Program-made: the position numbers and the translations under genes | Assembly: GCA_022841825.1 (NCBI GenBank) | Contig: JALHQT010000001.1 | Span: forward strand, 434,001 to 498,000 | Reading direction: 5' to 3' | DNA length: 64,000 nt | From: Anaerolineae bacterium | GTDB lineage: Bacteria > Chloroflexota > Anaerolineae > Aggregatilineales > Phototrophicaceae | Shown here: piece after piece, positions 8,553-17,123 of the stretch | How the letters are laid out: each line of letters opens with the position of its first letter | Numbering within the stretch: position 1 is the stretch's first letter | The notes under the pieces: generated by a model | What the model saw: the letters and a program-made list of their open reading frames with translations, nothing else | What the model was told of the DNA's origin: nothing | Database searches by the model: none

Positions 8553-9887
8553 ATGTTCTCCAAAGATGATGTGCTCCGCGTGATTGACGAACAGCAGGTC
8601 AAGTTTGTCGTCATGTGGTTCACCGACATCACCGGGATTGTCAAGAATGTGACGATCCCTAGCAGTCGTATAGAGCGGATCATCGACCATGGAATGTCGT
8701 TTGACGGTTCGTCCCTGGAAGGCTTTGCCCGAATCGCAGAGAGCGACATGGTGCTGCGTCCGGATTTGAACACGTTCACCGTGCTGCCCTGGGAGAGCCG
8801 CGAGTCGAGCACTGCGCGACTCATTTGCAGTGTGCATACGCCGTCGGGTGACCCATTCATCGGTGATCCTCGAAATGTTCTCAACCGCCAACTCAGACAT
8901 GCAGCCGAACTTGGGTATGGCTTCAAAACCGGCGTTGAGCTGGAATTCTTCCTGTTTCGTGCTGATCAGGAGAAGCCGCAGTTTCCGCTGATAGCGCATG
9001 ATGAAGCAAGCTATTTCGACATCTCGAACGATTTCGCGCATGGGATTCGCCGCAAGATGATCGACACGCTGACCGCGACCGGCATCGCGGTTGATTCAGC
9101 ACACCACGAAATTGGCTTTGGACAGCATGAACTCATTCTGGATTACAGTCACGCGCTGGTGAGTGCGGATCAACTTCTGACCGCGCGCGTTGCGCTGCGA
9201 ACGATTGCCCAGCGTAATGGGCTTTTCTGTACGTTCATGCCGCGCCCCTCCGGGCAGCTTCCTGGGTCAGGCATGCACACCCATCAAAGCCTGCATTCGC
9301 TGGACAGCGATGCGAATGTCTTCGCTGATCCGTCGGACGAATACGGGTTGTCGGAGACCGCGCGTTACTTCATGGCAGGGCAGTTGGCGCATGCTCGGGC
9401 GATGTGCGCGGTGCTGGCACCGCTGGTGAATTCGTATAAGCGCTTGGGTGTCAGCTTTGAAGCACCGATGTATGTGGCATGGGGGCATGTCAATCGAGGG
9501 GGTTCGGCGGTCATTCGTGTGCCGCACGTTCCGCCCGGACGAGAAGCGCATACACGGCTGGAGATTCGCTGCCCAGATCCGTCCGCAAATCCCTATCTTG
9601 CCTTTTCGGTCATGCTGGCGGCAGGGTTGGATGGAATCGAACAGCAGATGTCTCTGCCGGATGCGATGGAAGAAGCGTTTGTCAAAGAGGAACGGCGTCG
9701 CCAGCGCCAGATGCTGCCGTTTTCGTTGGGAGAAGCTCTGGATGCTTTGAGCCAGGACGATGTCATGCTCGGCGCGCTGGGTCCGTACATCAGCGACCGG
9801 TATCTCGCGGCAAAACGACAGGAAGTGGACGATTACAATCGCCAGGTCACCACGTGGGAGGTCGAGCGGTATATTTCGCGCTATTGA
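8553..9887 (+). CDS. glnA: Glutamine synthetase, class I
   Basis: GlnA makes glutamine from glutamate, ammonia and ATP and is the main ammonia-assimilating enzyme. The 444-residue length suggests the short GSI-alpha form found in Gram-positives, which lacks the regulatory insertion. Visible motifs are MSFDGSS near residue 50, the metal and substrate segment ELEFFLF, the ATP-site histidine segment, and the NPYLAFSVML region near the C-terminus. The start is ATG 8553; the open frame begins at GTG 8526, but the extra residues do not fit the family. A weak promoter-like pair (TTGTGA 8493-8498, AATATT 8515-8520) lies upstream. Its stop overlaps the stop of the opposing lysC by three bases, with the genes converging. 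Confidence 0.95.
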   Translation: MFSKDDVLRVIDEQQVKFVVMWFTDITGIVKNVTIPSSRIERIIDHGMSFDGSSLEGFARIAESDMVLRPDLNTFTVLPWESRESSTARLICSVHTPSGDPFIGDPRNVLNRQLRHAAELGYGFKTGVELEFFLFRADQEKPQFPLIAHDEASYFDISNDFAHGIRRKMIDTLTATGIAVDSAHHEIGFGQHELILDYSHALVSADQLLTARVALRTIAQRNGLFCTFMPRPSGQLPGSGMHTHQSLHSLDSDANVFADPSDEYGLSETARYFMAGQLAHARAMCAVLAPLVNSYKRLGVSFEAPMYVAWGHVNRGGSAVIRVPHVPPGREAHTRLEIRCPDPSANPYLAFSVMLAAGLDGIEQQMSLPDAMEEAFVKEERRRQRQMLPFSLGEALDALSQDDVMLGALGPYISDRYLAAKRQEVDDYNRQVTTWEVERYISRY

Positions 9888-11299
9888 GCGGGACTGCTGT
9901 CCTCGATGATCAAGTCATGTAAACGCTGCAGCGCAATCTCCGCATCGCGCATTTCGACGATGACAGACATTCCACATCTGCTAGGGCTGTAGGCTGCGCC
10001 CAGGATACGAAGCCCGTCGAGCGCAAGGAGGATCTTTGCGCCCAGTTCGTGAGATCGCTCAAGCCCCGCGCCGACGACTGTGACAATCCCTACGGTGCGC
10101 GCCTGCCAATCCGCGAGTTCGGTGGTGTCTCGAATGCGGTCAGCCAACGCCAGATGGAGTTCATGGACTGCGTTCGGGCTTGCGGTTGTCGGGACTATGT
10201 AACAGGCGAGCGAGGTGTGCGGTCCCTGCGCCGCAATCACGATCTCTGCATGGCTGCCTGTCGTCGCGAAGAAGACCTCATCCACGAGCGCACTTACTGA
10301 AGCCAGCGAACCATTCTGGTTCCTGGTCAGGGCTATGCCTGAAATCAACGCGACCGCTTGCAGATGGCGTGCTGCCTGGGCTGACGGCAATTCACGGATG
10401 AGTGTGCCGCTCGACTGTGGCAGGTAGATGTTACAGACGCGAACCGGCACTCGGCGCTCGCGCAGGAGTCCGATCATTCTGGCGTGCAGAATTCGCGCGC
10501 CGAAGCAGGCAAGTTCAGCCGCCTCATCGTAGGACAGTTGGGGAATATTCCGCGCCTGCGGAATGTCAAGAGGATCGGCGGACATCATGCCGTCAACATC
10601 TGTCCAGATCCAGACTTCGTCCGCCTTCATGCATACACCGACGATTGATGCCGTGTAGTCGCTGCCGCCGCGCCCCAGGGTGGTGGGATTGCCGGATGAT
10701 GTTGCGCCAATGAAGCCGGTCACAACCGGAAGAATACCGCGTTCGAGCATCGGCACGATCTGCGTCTCAATGTTGCGGCGCGTGAGTGCCATGTTGGGTG
10801 TCGCGTTGCCATACACATCATCGGTAATGATCAGGTCGGTCGTATCGATGGCGACGCTGCGCAGTCCGCTTTGCCGCAGGAGGGCGGCGATAATGCGCGC
10901 CGACAATCGCTCTCCAACGCCGATGATGGCATCCAGTGAGTCCTGCCTGGTCGAAAGCGGGTTATCAGACATCATCTGGCAAATATCAAGCATGTCATAG
11001 AGGAGGCTGTCAATCGAAGGCAGCAAGGAAGCGCGTTCTGCGGGTTTGATCAGATGCTCGATGAGTGCGAGGTGCCGTGCCCGGAGGGTAGCCGCGATGC
11101 GACGATAGCCACGTCGCTGCGAAAGCTGGGCGAATTGTGCCGCTTCGATAAGTTGGTCGGTGATGCCGTCGAGGGCAGAAACAACCAGCACCAGACGATC
11201 CCACCGCTCACGTTCGGTCAGGACGATACTTGCAAGCTGTGCCAGCGCAGCAGTCGTCCCGACGGTCGAACCTCCGAACTTCATGACCAATGTCCGCAT
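9881..11299 (-). CDS. lysC: Aspartate kinase
   Basis: Aspartokinase phosphorylates aspartate, the first step to lysine, threonine and methionine. The N-terminal KFGGSTVG (residues 8-15) is the amino-acid-kinase signature. Later segments include VSALDGITDQL, the GRGGSDYTA catalytic loop near residue 213, and a C-terminal third with two ACT-like regions, including GIVTVVGAGLE, which implies feedback control by an end product. Its 472 residues are close to the LysC type. It is monofunctional, with no homoserine dehydrogenase fused. No lysine riboswitch is recognisable in the roughly 200-base upstream gap. It is transcribed toward glnA. Confidence 0.94.
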   Translation of the reverse strand: MRTLVMKFGGSTVGTTAALAQLASIVLTERERWDRLVLVVSALDGITDQLIEAAQFAQLSQRRGYRRIAATLRARHLALIEHLIKPAERASLLPSIDSLLYDMLDICQMMSDNPLSTRQDSLDAIIGVGERLSARIIAALLRQSGLRSVAIDTTDLIITDDVYGNATPNMALTRRNIETQIVPMLERGILPVVTGFIGATSSGNPTTLGRGGSDYTASIVGVCMKADEVWIWTDVDGMMSADPLDIPQARNIPQLSYDEAAELACFGARILHARMIGLLRERRVPVRVCNIYLPQSSGTLIRELPSAQAARHLQAVALISGIALTRNQNGSLASVSALVDEVFFATTGSHAEIVIAAQGPHTSLACYIVPTTASPNAVHELHLALADRIRDTTELADWQARTVGIVTVVGAGLERSHELGAKILLALDGLRILGAAYSPSRCGMSVIVEMRDAEIALQRLHDLIIEDSSPAQ

Positions 11300-11343
11300 A
11301 GAGTGCTTTGACCCCGGTGCCGATATTGCGTATGCCCCTCACT

Positions 11344-11352
11344 ATTGTAACA
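11344..11352 (-). promoter_or_regulatory. Possible extended -10 promoter for lysC
   Basis: Read on the minus strand, the gap upstream of lysC contains TGTTACAAT, an extended -10 (TGn followed by TACAAT), about 45 bases before the lysC start. No good -35 is present at 17 bases, which is tolerated for extended -10 promoters. On the plus strand the same gap has TTGAAA (11354-11359) and TAGAAT (11379-11384), but with 19 bases between them. Confidence 0.33.
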
Positions 11353-11507
11353 GTTGAAACCGATTTCAGATGCTGCATTAGAATGGGGATTACGAAATGC
11401 GCCTGTGCGGACGCGCCAACACAGGTTATTATCTTCGTCATGTAGCCACCACTTCGCGTAGTGGCTGCAATCATGGAATGTTCAGCAAGTTATCCATTGG
11501 ATGCAAA

Positions 11508-12491
11508 ATGTCGGACGCACCTGTAATTGAAACGCAACAGCGTATGGTCGCGGGCGTGCGATTTAACAAGGTGGGAAAGCTCTACCACTTTGACTACTCT
11601 GAGTACCCGCAATTGCAACTGAATGACTTCGTCATCGTTGAAACCACACGGGGACGACAAATGGGGCAGGTGCTGGGCTTTGCACCTGCTGAGACGGATG
11701 GTCGTGATTACAAAGCGATTATGCGGCTTGCCACACCGCGCGATCTGACCCTCAAGCAGTATTGGGAGGGGAAGCAGGAAGAGGCGTTTGAGGTGTTGTT
11801 GCAGCGCGTGCAAGAACACGGTGGCTATTTTGGGGTCAAGTTCGTCGCAGCGCTTTACAATTACGATGGGTCGCTGCTGACGTTTCTCTACAGCACCGAA
11901 GAGAAGTTCAACCCCAACCGCTTGTGGAACGAGTTAAGCCGTGCGTTTGAAGCTCAGGTTGAACTTCGGCAAATCGGACCTCGCGATGTGGCAAAACTCC
12001 TGGGTGGTTTCGGGGCATGTGGCGAACTGCGCTGCTGCAGCACATTCCTGACGGACTTCAGCCCGATATCGATCAAAATGGCGAAAATGCAGGGCATATC
12101 GCTCAATCCATCCGAGATCACAGGCATGTGTGGGCGGCTTCGCTGCTGCCTTGTGTATGAATACGAGCAGTATGTCCAGGCGCGGGCGCAGCTTCCCAAA
12201 CGCAATAAGCGTGTGGGCACACCACAGGGTGAGGGCAAGGTGCTCGATGTGTACCCTTTGCAGGATGCCGTGTTGGTGCAGTTGGAAGAAACGCGAATTG
12301 TCGTAAAGCGCGAAGAACTTGTGCCGTTGGAGGAACTGGAAGCCCTCGCCAGGAAGTCGAAGGAGCCATGCAATAAGCACGGCGATGGTCCTTGTGAGTG
12401 TGGTGCCAAGCCGGGCAAGAACGCACAATCGGACGAAGTCACTTCGGCTGATCGGGAGGACAATCCTGATCTGTCCGACCTGGATGGTTGA
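11508..12491 (+). CDS. ricT: PSP1-domain protein, RicT (YaaT) homologue
   Basis: This 327-residue protein has the PSP1/YaaT core, ending in the double cysteine signature CGELRCC and CGRLRCC (about residues 170-215). In Bacillus YaaT these cysteines help hold iron-sulfur clusters of the RicA-RicF-RicT complex, which promotes RNase Y-dependent mRNA processing. That role is known for the family and inferred here. An extra C-terminal tail adds a histidine-cysteine cluster (CNKHGDGPCECG) and an acidic end. ATG 11508 is preferred; ATG 11478 would add ten residues, and neither has a strong ribosome-binding site. RicA and RicF are not nearby. Confidence 0.88.
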   Translation: MSDAPVIETQQRMVAGVRFNKVGKLYHFDYSEYPQLQLNDFVIVETTRGRQMGQVLGFAPAETDGRDYKAIMRLATPRDLTLKQYWEGKQEEAFEVLLQRVQEHGGYFGVKFVAALYNYDGSLLTFLYSTEEKFNPNRLWNELSRAFEAQVELRQIGPRDVAKLLGGFGACGELRCCSTFLTDFSPISIKMAKMQGISLNPSEITGMCGRLRCCLVYEYEQYVQARAQLPKRNKRVGTPQGEGKVLDVYPLQDAVLVQLEETRIVVKREELVPLEELEALARKSKEPCNKHGDGPCECGAKPGKNAQSDEVTSADREDNPDLSDLDG

Positions 12492-12498
12492 CGGTTTC

Positions 12499-13152
12499 AT
12501 GCCACGCGCAAACGTGTTTCGCTGGATAGAGGGGAATGGGTTGATCGCCCTCGCTCCGGGGCAGGGCAGCAGCGATCTCCGTGCTGAAGCATTGGGTCGT
12601 GCTGCTGCTGACGGTGCGTTGGTATGTGCGCTTGCCAATGGAATCGGAGCATCTGCCGACGCCTTACTGGATGACCTGGAGCAGCTCGGCGCACCCACTG
12701 GGTACGTCGTCGATCTTGTCACAGAAGATGATGACACTATCGAAGGTCAGCTAGGCGAGGCTGGAATCATTATTGTCGAAGCGAGCAAAGATATTCATGG
12801 GGCACGCTCGATTCTCCTTGGAGCGGCAGTGCGCGGAATTCGCGCCGCCTACGAGCGTGGCGCATTGGTCCTGGTTGAAGGTCCAAGCGCGCTGGTCTTT
12901 GGTGAATGGGTGATGAAAGAAGATCAGTCCGTCACCGAGGGTCTTAACTGGGTGGCTGAATCAATTATCGTGCCGATGGCAGCGGGGCTTTCCGCCCGTG
13001 TTAAGCCGCTTCTGCTGAAGCACCCTCATGCCTATGCAATAGGAATTGACCCGAATGCGGCGCTTGCATTGGGTCCCGGGGCGTCTGTATCCGTATGGGG
13101 GAGTGGGCAAGTTGGCATTGCCCTCGGTACGGAATATGGTCAGTCGCCGTAA
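12499..13152 (+). CDS. Degenerate cyanophycinase-like (S51 family fold) protein
   Basis: The C-terminal part carries YAIGIDPNAALAL and VWGSGQVGIAL, which resemble the closing GIGIDENTAL and GSG motifs of cyanophycinases and related S51 peptidases. The nucleophile elbow, normally GTSAGA, appears as EGPSALVFG, keeping a serine. The segment that should carry the conserved histidine and arginine reads PMAAGLSARVKPLL instead. At 217 residues it is also shorter than typical cyanophycinase. I infer a fold relative that may be inactive or altered in substrate. ATG 12499 is chosen; ATG 12484 overlaps the ricT stop and is equally possible. No cyanophycin synthetase is in the window. Confidence 0.6.
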   Translation: MPRANVFRWIEGNGLIALAPGQGSSDLRAEALGRAAADGALVCALANGIGASADALLDDLEQLGAPTGYVVDLVTEDDDTIEGQLGEAGIIIVEASKDIHGARSILLGAAVRGIRAAYERGALVLVEGPSALVFGEWVMKEDQSVTEGLNWVAESIIVPMAAGLSARVKPLLLKHPHAYAIGIDPNAALALGPGASVSVWGSGQVGIALGTEYGQSP

Positions 13153-13165
13153 GGACACTTATAAT
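13137..13165 (+). promoter_or_regulatory. Predicted sigma-70-type promoter for the metal-chelate-binding protein gene
   Basis: TGGTCA (13137-13142) and a perfect TATAAT (13160-13165) are separated by 17 bases. The expected start of transcription would lie about 34 bases before the GTG at 13206. The -35 overlaps the end of the preceding gene. Confidence 0.45.
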
Positions 13166-13205
13166 AGGCTGATCGTTCGAAAGCTGTGTCGTATCGGGGA
13201 GATTC

Positions 13206-14030
13206 GTGGCTTCAACCTCCTACCACTACGAGATGGAGCACCCAATAGATTTTGTCCCACGACGTGTGGTTTCGCTTGTCCCGTCTGTGACTGAGTCGTT
13301 GTTCGATCTGGGGTTGGGTGATCGCTTGGTGGGAATCACGGACTTCTGTGTCCGTCCGGCGGCGGGAGTGGCGGTTCTGCAACGTGTCGGTGGTACCAAA
13401 ACGCCTCACCTGGAAAGCATCATTGCACTTCAGCCCGATCTCGTCATCATGAACCGCGAGGAAAACCGTCGCGAAGATGCCGAGGCGTTGCAGGGCGCTG
13501 GGATTGCTGTCTGGGTGACTTTTCCGACAAGCGTCCAGGACGCGATGAATCTGCTTTGGAGCATGATGGATGTGTTCGATGAGGCAAGCATGGTGCATCG
13601 CGTGCGATCCATCGAACAGACTGTCGATTTCATCAGCCGGATAGAACTGACGCGAACGCGCCCATGCCGTGTTTTTGCGCCCATCTGGTATGATCCGCTG
13701 ATGACCTTCACGCGCGAGACTTTTGCTCATGACCTGCTGCGAGTCTGTGGCGGTAACAACATCTTTGCCGAGTTTAAGTCTGAGCATCGGTATCCTCGCG
13801 TGACGTTTGAGGACGTTGTCGATGCGCAGCCTGATGTCATTTTGCTGCCTAACGAGCCATACGCTTTCGACCAGGATGATATCGCTGAATTTGCAGCGCT
13901 TGATGTACCCGCTGCTCATAACGACAATATCCATCTCATCGATGGTTCCCTATTGAGTTGGCATGGAACGCGAATTGCACATGCGCTAACGGTTATCCCT
14001 GCTCTAATGTGTTCAACGGACGATACATAA
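13206..14030 (+). CDS. Metal-chelate/B12 periplasmic-binding-fold protein without signal peptide
   Basis: The 274-residue sequence matches the helical-backbone binding-protein fold (BtuF/FhuD type): RVVSLVPSVTESLFDLGLGDRLVGITDFC near the start, ESIIALQPDLVI, and a C-terminal lobe with EDVVDAQPDVILLP. Such proteins normally feed cobalamin, haem or siderophore transporters. Here translation begins at GTG 13206 with a polar N-terminus and no signal peptide or lipobox, and no permease or ATPase gene is adjacent. It is therefore probably cytoplasmic, or the ligand role has been repurposed. One base separates it from the histidine kinase gene, suggesting a sensory unit. Confidence 0.78.
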   Translation: MASTSYHYEMEHPIDFVPRRVVSLVPSVTESLFDLGLGDRLVGITDFCVRPAAGVAVLQRVGGTKTPHLESIIALQPDLVIMNREENRREDAEALQGAGIAVWVTFPTSVQDAMNLLWSMMDVFDEASMVHRVRSIEQTVDFISRIELTRTRPCRVFAPIWYDPLMTFTRETFAHDLLRVCGGNNIFAEFKSEHRYPRVTFEDVVDAQPDVILLPNEPYAFDQDDIAEFAALDVPAAHNDNIHLIDGSLLSWHGTRIAHALTVIPALMCSTDDT

Positions 14031-14031
14031 G

Positions 14032-14766
14032 ATGTCAGATTATCACGACTCCTGGCTGGAAAACATACGTATGGTGGCGCATGAACTTAAGACGCCGATT
14101 TTTGCGGCGCGCGGTTTCATCGATTTGGCGGAGAATCTTGGTCCGCTTAATGAAAAGCAGGAACAGTACCTGGGTCGTGCGATTGACTCGCTGGGACGAA
14201 TGGAGCGCCTCGTCCTACTGATTCTCCAGGCTGCCCGCGTTGACTCTGGAAAAGCCGTGCGGTTCGAAGAATTGAATATCGCGAATGTAATCGAGCGGGA
14301 TGTTCACCAACTGGAACCATTTGCAGATCAACACAACGTGAAGCTGCATGTTGAACTTGGCGCAGGCTTGGGGTTACTGCGCGGCAATATCGATTCCCTG
14401 AGTCAGGTCATCAGCAACCTGCTGACCAACGCCATTAAGTACTCGAAGCCCAATGATGGCGGAAGTGTATGGCTCAATGCCGATGGAGATGACCAGTGGG
14501 TCACCATTGTTGTTCGTGATGACGGTATCGGCATATCCTCAGAGCATTTAGCACGCATTTTCGACCGCTTCTACCGTGTTGAGAATGGTAAACAAAAGAT
14601 AGAGGGCGTTGGTCTCGGACTTTACATTGTTCGCGCGCTGGTTGAGCAGCATGGCGGTGTTGTTTCGGTGGAGAGTGCTGTCGATCAGGGGACGACCTTC
14701 ACTATCCGGCTTCCACGAATTGCTAAACCGCCAGAGTCGGTAGTGGATGAGGCAGCAAGTGCCTAA
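14032..14766 (+). CDS. Soluble sensor histidine kinase
   Basis: The 244-residue protein is almost only a kinase core. The H-box VAHELKTP places the phospho-accepting His17 very near the N-terminus. The HATPase_c domain shows the N-box NLLTNAIKYS, the G1 box VRDDGIGIS, the F-box FDRFYRVE and the G2 box GVGLGLYIV. There are no membrane segments, PAS or HAMP domains, so it needs an input partner. It starts one base after the upstream binding-fold protein, which could supply that input. No response regulator gene is adjacent. Confidence 0.9.
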   Translation: MSDYHDSWLENIRMVAHELKTPIFAARGFIDLAENLGPLNEKQEQYLGRAIDSLGRMERLVLLILQAARVDSGKAVRFEELNIANVIERDVHQLEPFADQHNVKLHVELGAGLGLLRGNIDSLSQVISNLLTNAIKYSKPNDGGSVWLNADGDDQWVTIVVRDDGIGISSEHLARIFDRFYRVENGKQKIEGVGLGLYIVRALVEQHGGVVSVESAVDQGTTFTIRLPRIAKPPESVVDEAASA

Positions 14767-14802
14767 TCGTACTCGTTCTGGGTGGCTCTTCGCGGCAGGT
14801 CG

Positions 14803-14831
14803 TTGAAACCTTTTGTGACAGCAAGTACAAT
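14803..14831 (+). promoter_or_regulatory. Predicted sigma-70-type promoter
   Basis: TTGAAA (14803-14808) and TACAAT (14826-14831) are separated by exactly 17 bases. They lie about 40 bases upstream of the ATG at 14872, so this is a good candidate for driving the small membrane protein gene and perhaps ctaA-ctaB. Confidence 0.6.
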
Positions 14832-14871
14832 GAACATCTGACGTGGGTTTAATCCTATTTGGAGCAGTGCG

Positions 14872-15195
14872 ATGCGTCGTCTTGCCACTTTTGCAGTTCT
14901 CATGTTGTTGCTGGTGCTAGGCGGCGGTCTGACTGCGCTGCTGATTGATGCGTCTGCTGGGGGTACTGTACTGCCAGTGCTGACGCAGACGGTAAATCCA
15001 GACGCTTCGCCGAGCCTGGTCTTGCCCTGGAAGGCAGAACAGTTCTTTCTCCTGGTTGGGTTTGTGCTGTTCAATCTGATTGGAATTGCCGCGACCATTG
15101 CAGTGATCGTCTGGCTGATCGACCGGGGTGTGAAACGCAATGCCAAGACCACGGTTGCGTCAACAGCAAGCGGCACGAAACTGCCATCATCCTGA
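14872..15195 (+). CDS. Small two-helix membrane protein
   Basis: The 107-residue protein has one hydrophobic segment at the N-terminus (about residues 5-25) and a second at about 62-86. They are joined by a polar loop, and a short basic, Ser/Thr-rich tail follows. GGAG lies seven bases before the ATG, and a good promoter precedes it. I do not recognise the family. Its place in front of ctaA and ctaB suggests a link to respiratory haem or cytochrome assembly, but that is only positional. Confidence 0.78.
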   Translation: MRRLATFAVLMLLLVLGGGLTALLIDASAGGTVLPVLTQTVNPDASPSLVLPWKAEQFFLLVGFVLFNLIGIAATIAVIVWLIDRGVKRNAKTTVASTASGTKLPSS

Positions 15196-15275
15196 AAGGC
15201 GCGCATCATTCGCCAATCGCAATCTGCGTATCCCGTTCAACATCGTCATGACTTGAGTTGTACCGGAGTTCCCTC

Positions 15276-16232
15276 ATGCAGGCAGTCCCTGCACGTCCCT
15301 CGCGTCTCTATTCGTATCTGGCGCTGACCACCTCCCTTCTCACTCTCGGTTTGATCGTGTTTGGCGCTGTCGTTCGTGTGACAGACAGCGGCTTAGGCTG
15401 TGGTGACGAGTGGCCGACCTGTCACGGGTCGCTCATTCCTCCACTCGATAATATTACGGCTGTCATTGAGTGGCTGCACCGCGCCTTCGCGGTGCTGATA
15501 GGTTTGTTTGGCATTGCGACGCTGGTGCTTGCCATCCGCGCCTACCACAAGCGTAATCGCCTGGTGCTGATGGCGACCGTCACCGCCGCGGTGCTCTTCG
15601 CGCTGCAAAGCGCTTTGGGGGCACTTGTCGTGGTGCTGGAACTGCCGCCAACCGCGGTGACGCTGCATTTGGGCACGGCGATGCTGCTGCTCGGCTCGCT
15701 GCTGGTGGGTGGGGTTGCCGCGCTTTACCAGCCTCAGGTGCGTTACGCTCGCGACCAGTTCACGACGTTTGCATTTCTTGCTGCCGCGCTGACCTTCATC
15801 ATTATCCTGACCGGCGCGCTGGTACGCGGGGCGGGTGCTTCGCTTTCGTGTACGGATTGGCCGTTGTGCAATGGTGCGCTGGTGCCCATCGGACAGGGGC
15901 AGGGCGCGCTCATTCACTGGACGCATCGCGTTGCGGTGCTGGGCTTAGGCATCACGCTCGCGATGCTGGTTTGGCAAGCCTGGAGGGTGCGCCCTGCCGG
16001 ATTGATCCGTATCGTCTCGGTGGCAGCGTTTTTTGCCTATCTGATGCAGGTAGGCGTGGGCGCTCTGTATGTGTTCAGTATGGCGTCGGATTGGGCGGGT
16101 GCCGCGCATGTAGGATTTGCCGCAATCACCTGGGCGCTCCTGATCTGCCTGTGTGTTGTGGAAGTGATGCAAACGAGTGTGGAACGTAATGGAGATACAT
16201 GGAAACTTCAATCCGAAGCCACGATCAATTAG
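15276..16232 (+). CDS. ctaA: Heme A synthase
   Basis: CtaA oxidises the methyl group of haem O to make haem A for aa3-type oxidases, and its presence implies aerobic respiration. The 318-residue protein is highly hydrophobic, with about eight membrane helices in two related halves. Each half has a Cys-containing outer loop (CGDEWPTCHG and CTDWPLCNG) and HR-type histidines (WLHRAF, WTHRVA) that bind haem. ATG 15276 has GGAG seven bases upstream, so it is preferred over the TTG at 15258. The 3' end overlaps ctaB by 34 bases. Confidence 0.93.
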   Translation: MQAVPARPSRLYSYLALTTSLLTLGLIVFGAVVRVTDSGLGCGDEWPTCHGSLIPPLDNITAVIEWLHRAFAVLIGLFGIATLVLAIRAYHKRNRLVLMATVTAAVLFALQSALGALVVVLELPPTAVTLHLGTAMLLLGSLLVGGVAALYQPQVRYARDQFTTFAFLAAALTFIIILTGALVRGAGASLSCTDWPLCNGALVPIGQGQGALIHWTHRVAVLGLGITLAMLVWQAWRVRPAGLIRIVSVAAFFAYLMQVGVGALYVFSMASDWAGAAHVGFAAITWALLICLCVVEVMQTSVERNGDTWKLQSEATIN

Positions 16233-17113
16233 GGAATGAGATCCCTGGTTTCGGGCAGACTGTTCGAAGCTATCTGGAGCTTACGAAGGTTCGTATTGTC
16301 CTGCTGCTGATCTTTACGACCGTGACGGCGATGTTCATTGCCGCTGATGGCGTTCCTGCGATTGAGATTGTGCTGCCAGCGGTGGTGGGCGGGGCGCTTT
16401 CTGCAGCGGGCGCGAGTGTGATGAACCAATTTCTGGATCGCGACCTGGACGCGAAAATGACGCGTACGTCGCGTCGCCCAATTCCCGCTGGGCGGATTGC
16501 GCCGATTAATGCGCTGCTTTTCGGATTAACCCTGTTGGTGTGGTCTACGCTCATACTGGGTTATTTTGTGAACTGGCTAACTGCGCTGCTGGCACTGGGC
16601 GGCGCGATCTACTATGTCGTGATTTACACGATGATGCTGAAACGCAACACCGCGATCAATATTGTCATCGGTGGCGGAGCGGGTGCAATGCCGGTGTTGG
16701 TTGGGTGGGCGGCAGTGACAGGTACGCTGAATTTCGAGGCGTTCCTCTTGTTTTGCATAATCTTCTTCTGGACTCCTCCGCATAGCTGGGCGTTGGCGCT
16801 GCTGGTCAATACGGACTATGCGCGCGCCGGAGTACCGATGATGCCCGTTGCGCGCGGTGAAGCGACAACGCGGCGACAAATCGTGATGTATACGGTTGTC
16901 CTGCTCGGCGTCAGCATTATCCCGTTCTTTACGGACACGCTGGGTGCCGTCTACCTTCTCACGGCGTTGGCGCTGGGCGGCGGCTTGCTCTGGTGGGCGG
17001 TCGAGCTGTTGAAGCGTAAGGATGGCGCGACGGCAAAGCGAACCTATAAGTATTCAACGGCTTATCTCGCTTTTCTGTTCCTGGCGATGATCCTCGATCG
17101 CGTGATTCTATGA
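16199..17113 (+). CDS. ctaB: Protoheme IX farnesyltransferase (heme O synthase)
   Basis: CtaB attaches a farnesyl group to protohaem, making haem O, the substrate of CtaA. The 304-residue UbiA-family membrane protein carries the polyprenyl-diphosphate motif NQFLDRDLDAKMTRTSRRP in its first loop and a second Asp-rich region following HSWALAL. About eight to nine hydrophobic helices are apparent. A GGAG lies before ATG 16199, within the end of ctaA. The two haem A biosynthesis genes are thus tightly coupled, although no cox structural genes are present nearby. Confidence 0.94.
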   Translation: METSIRSHDQLGNEIPGFGQTVRSYLELTKVRIVLLLIFTTVTAMFIAADGVPAIEIVLPAVVGGALSAAGASVMNQFLDRDLDAKMTRTSRRPIPAGRIAPINALLFGLTLLVWSTLILGYFVNWLTALLALGGAIYYVVIYTMMLKRNTAINIVIGGGAGAMPVLVGWAAVTGTLNFEAFLLFCIIFFWTPPHSWALALLVNTDYARAGVPMMPVARGEATTRRQIVMYTVVLLGVSIIPFFTDTLGAVYLLTALALGGGLLWWAVELLKRKDGATAKRTYKYSTAYLAFLFLAMILDRVIL

Positions 17114-17123
17114 GGTGCTGCCA

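Noticed and set aside
11934-12737. Minus-strand open frame of 267 codons opposite ricT and the next gene
   Set aside because: The plus-strand cysteine motifs of RicT and overlap with the next gene explain the region; the antisense product is low-complexity Ser/Arg-rich sequence.
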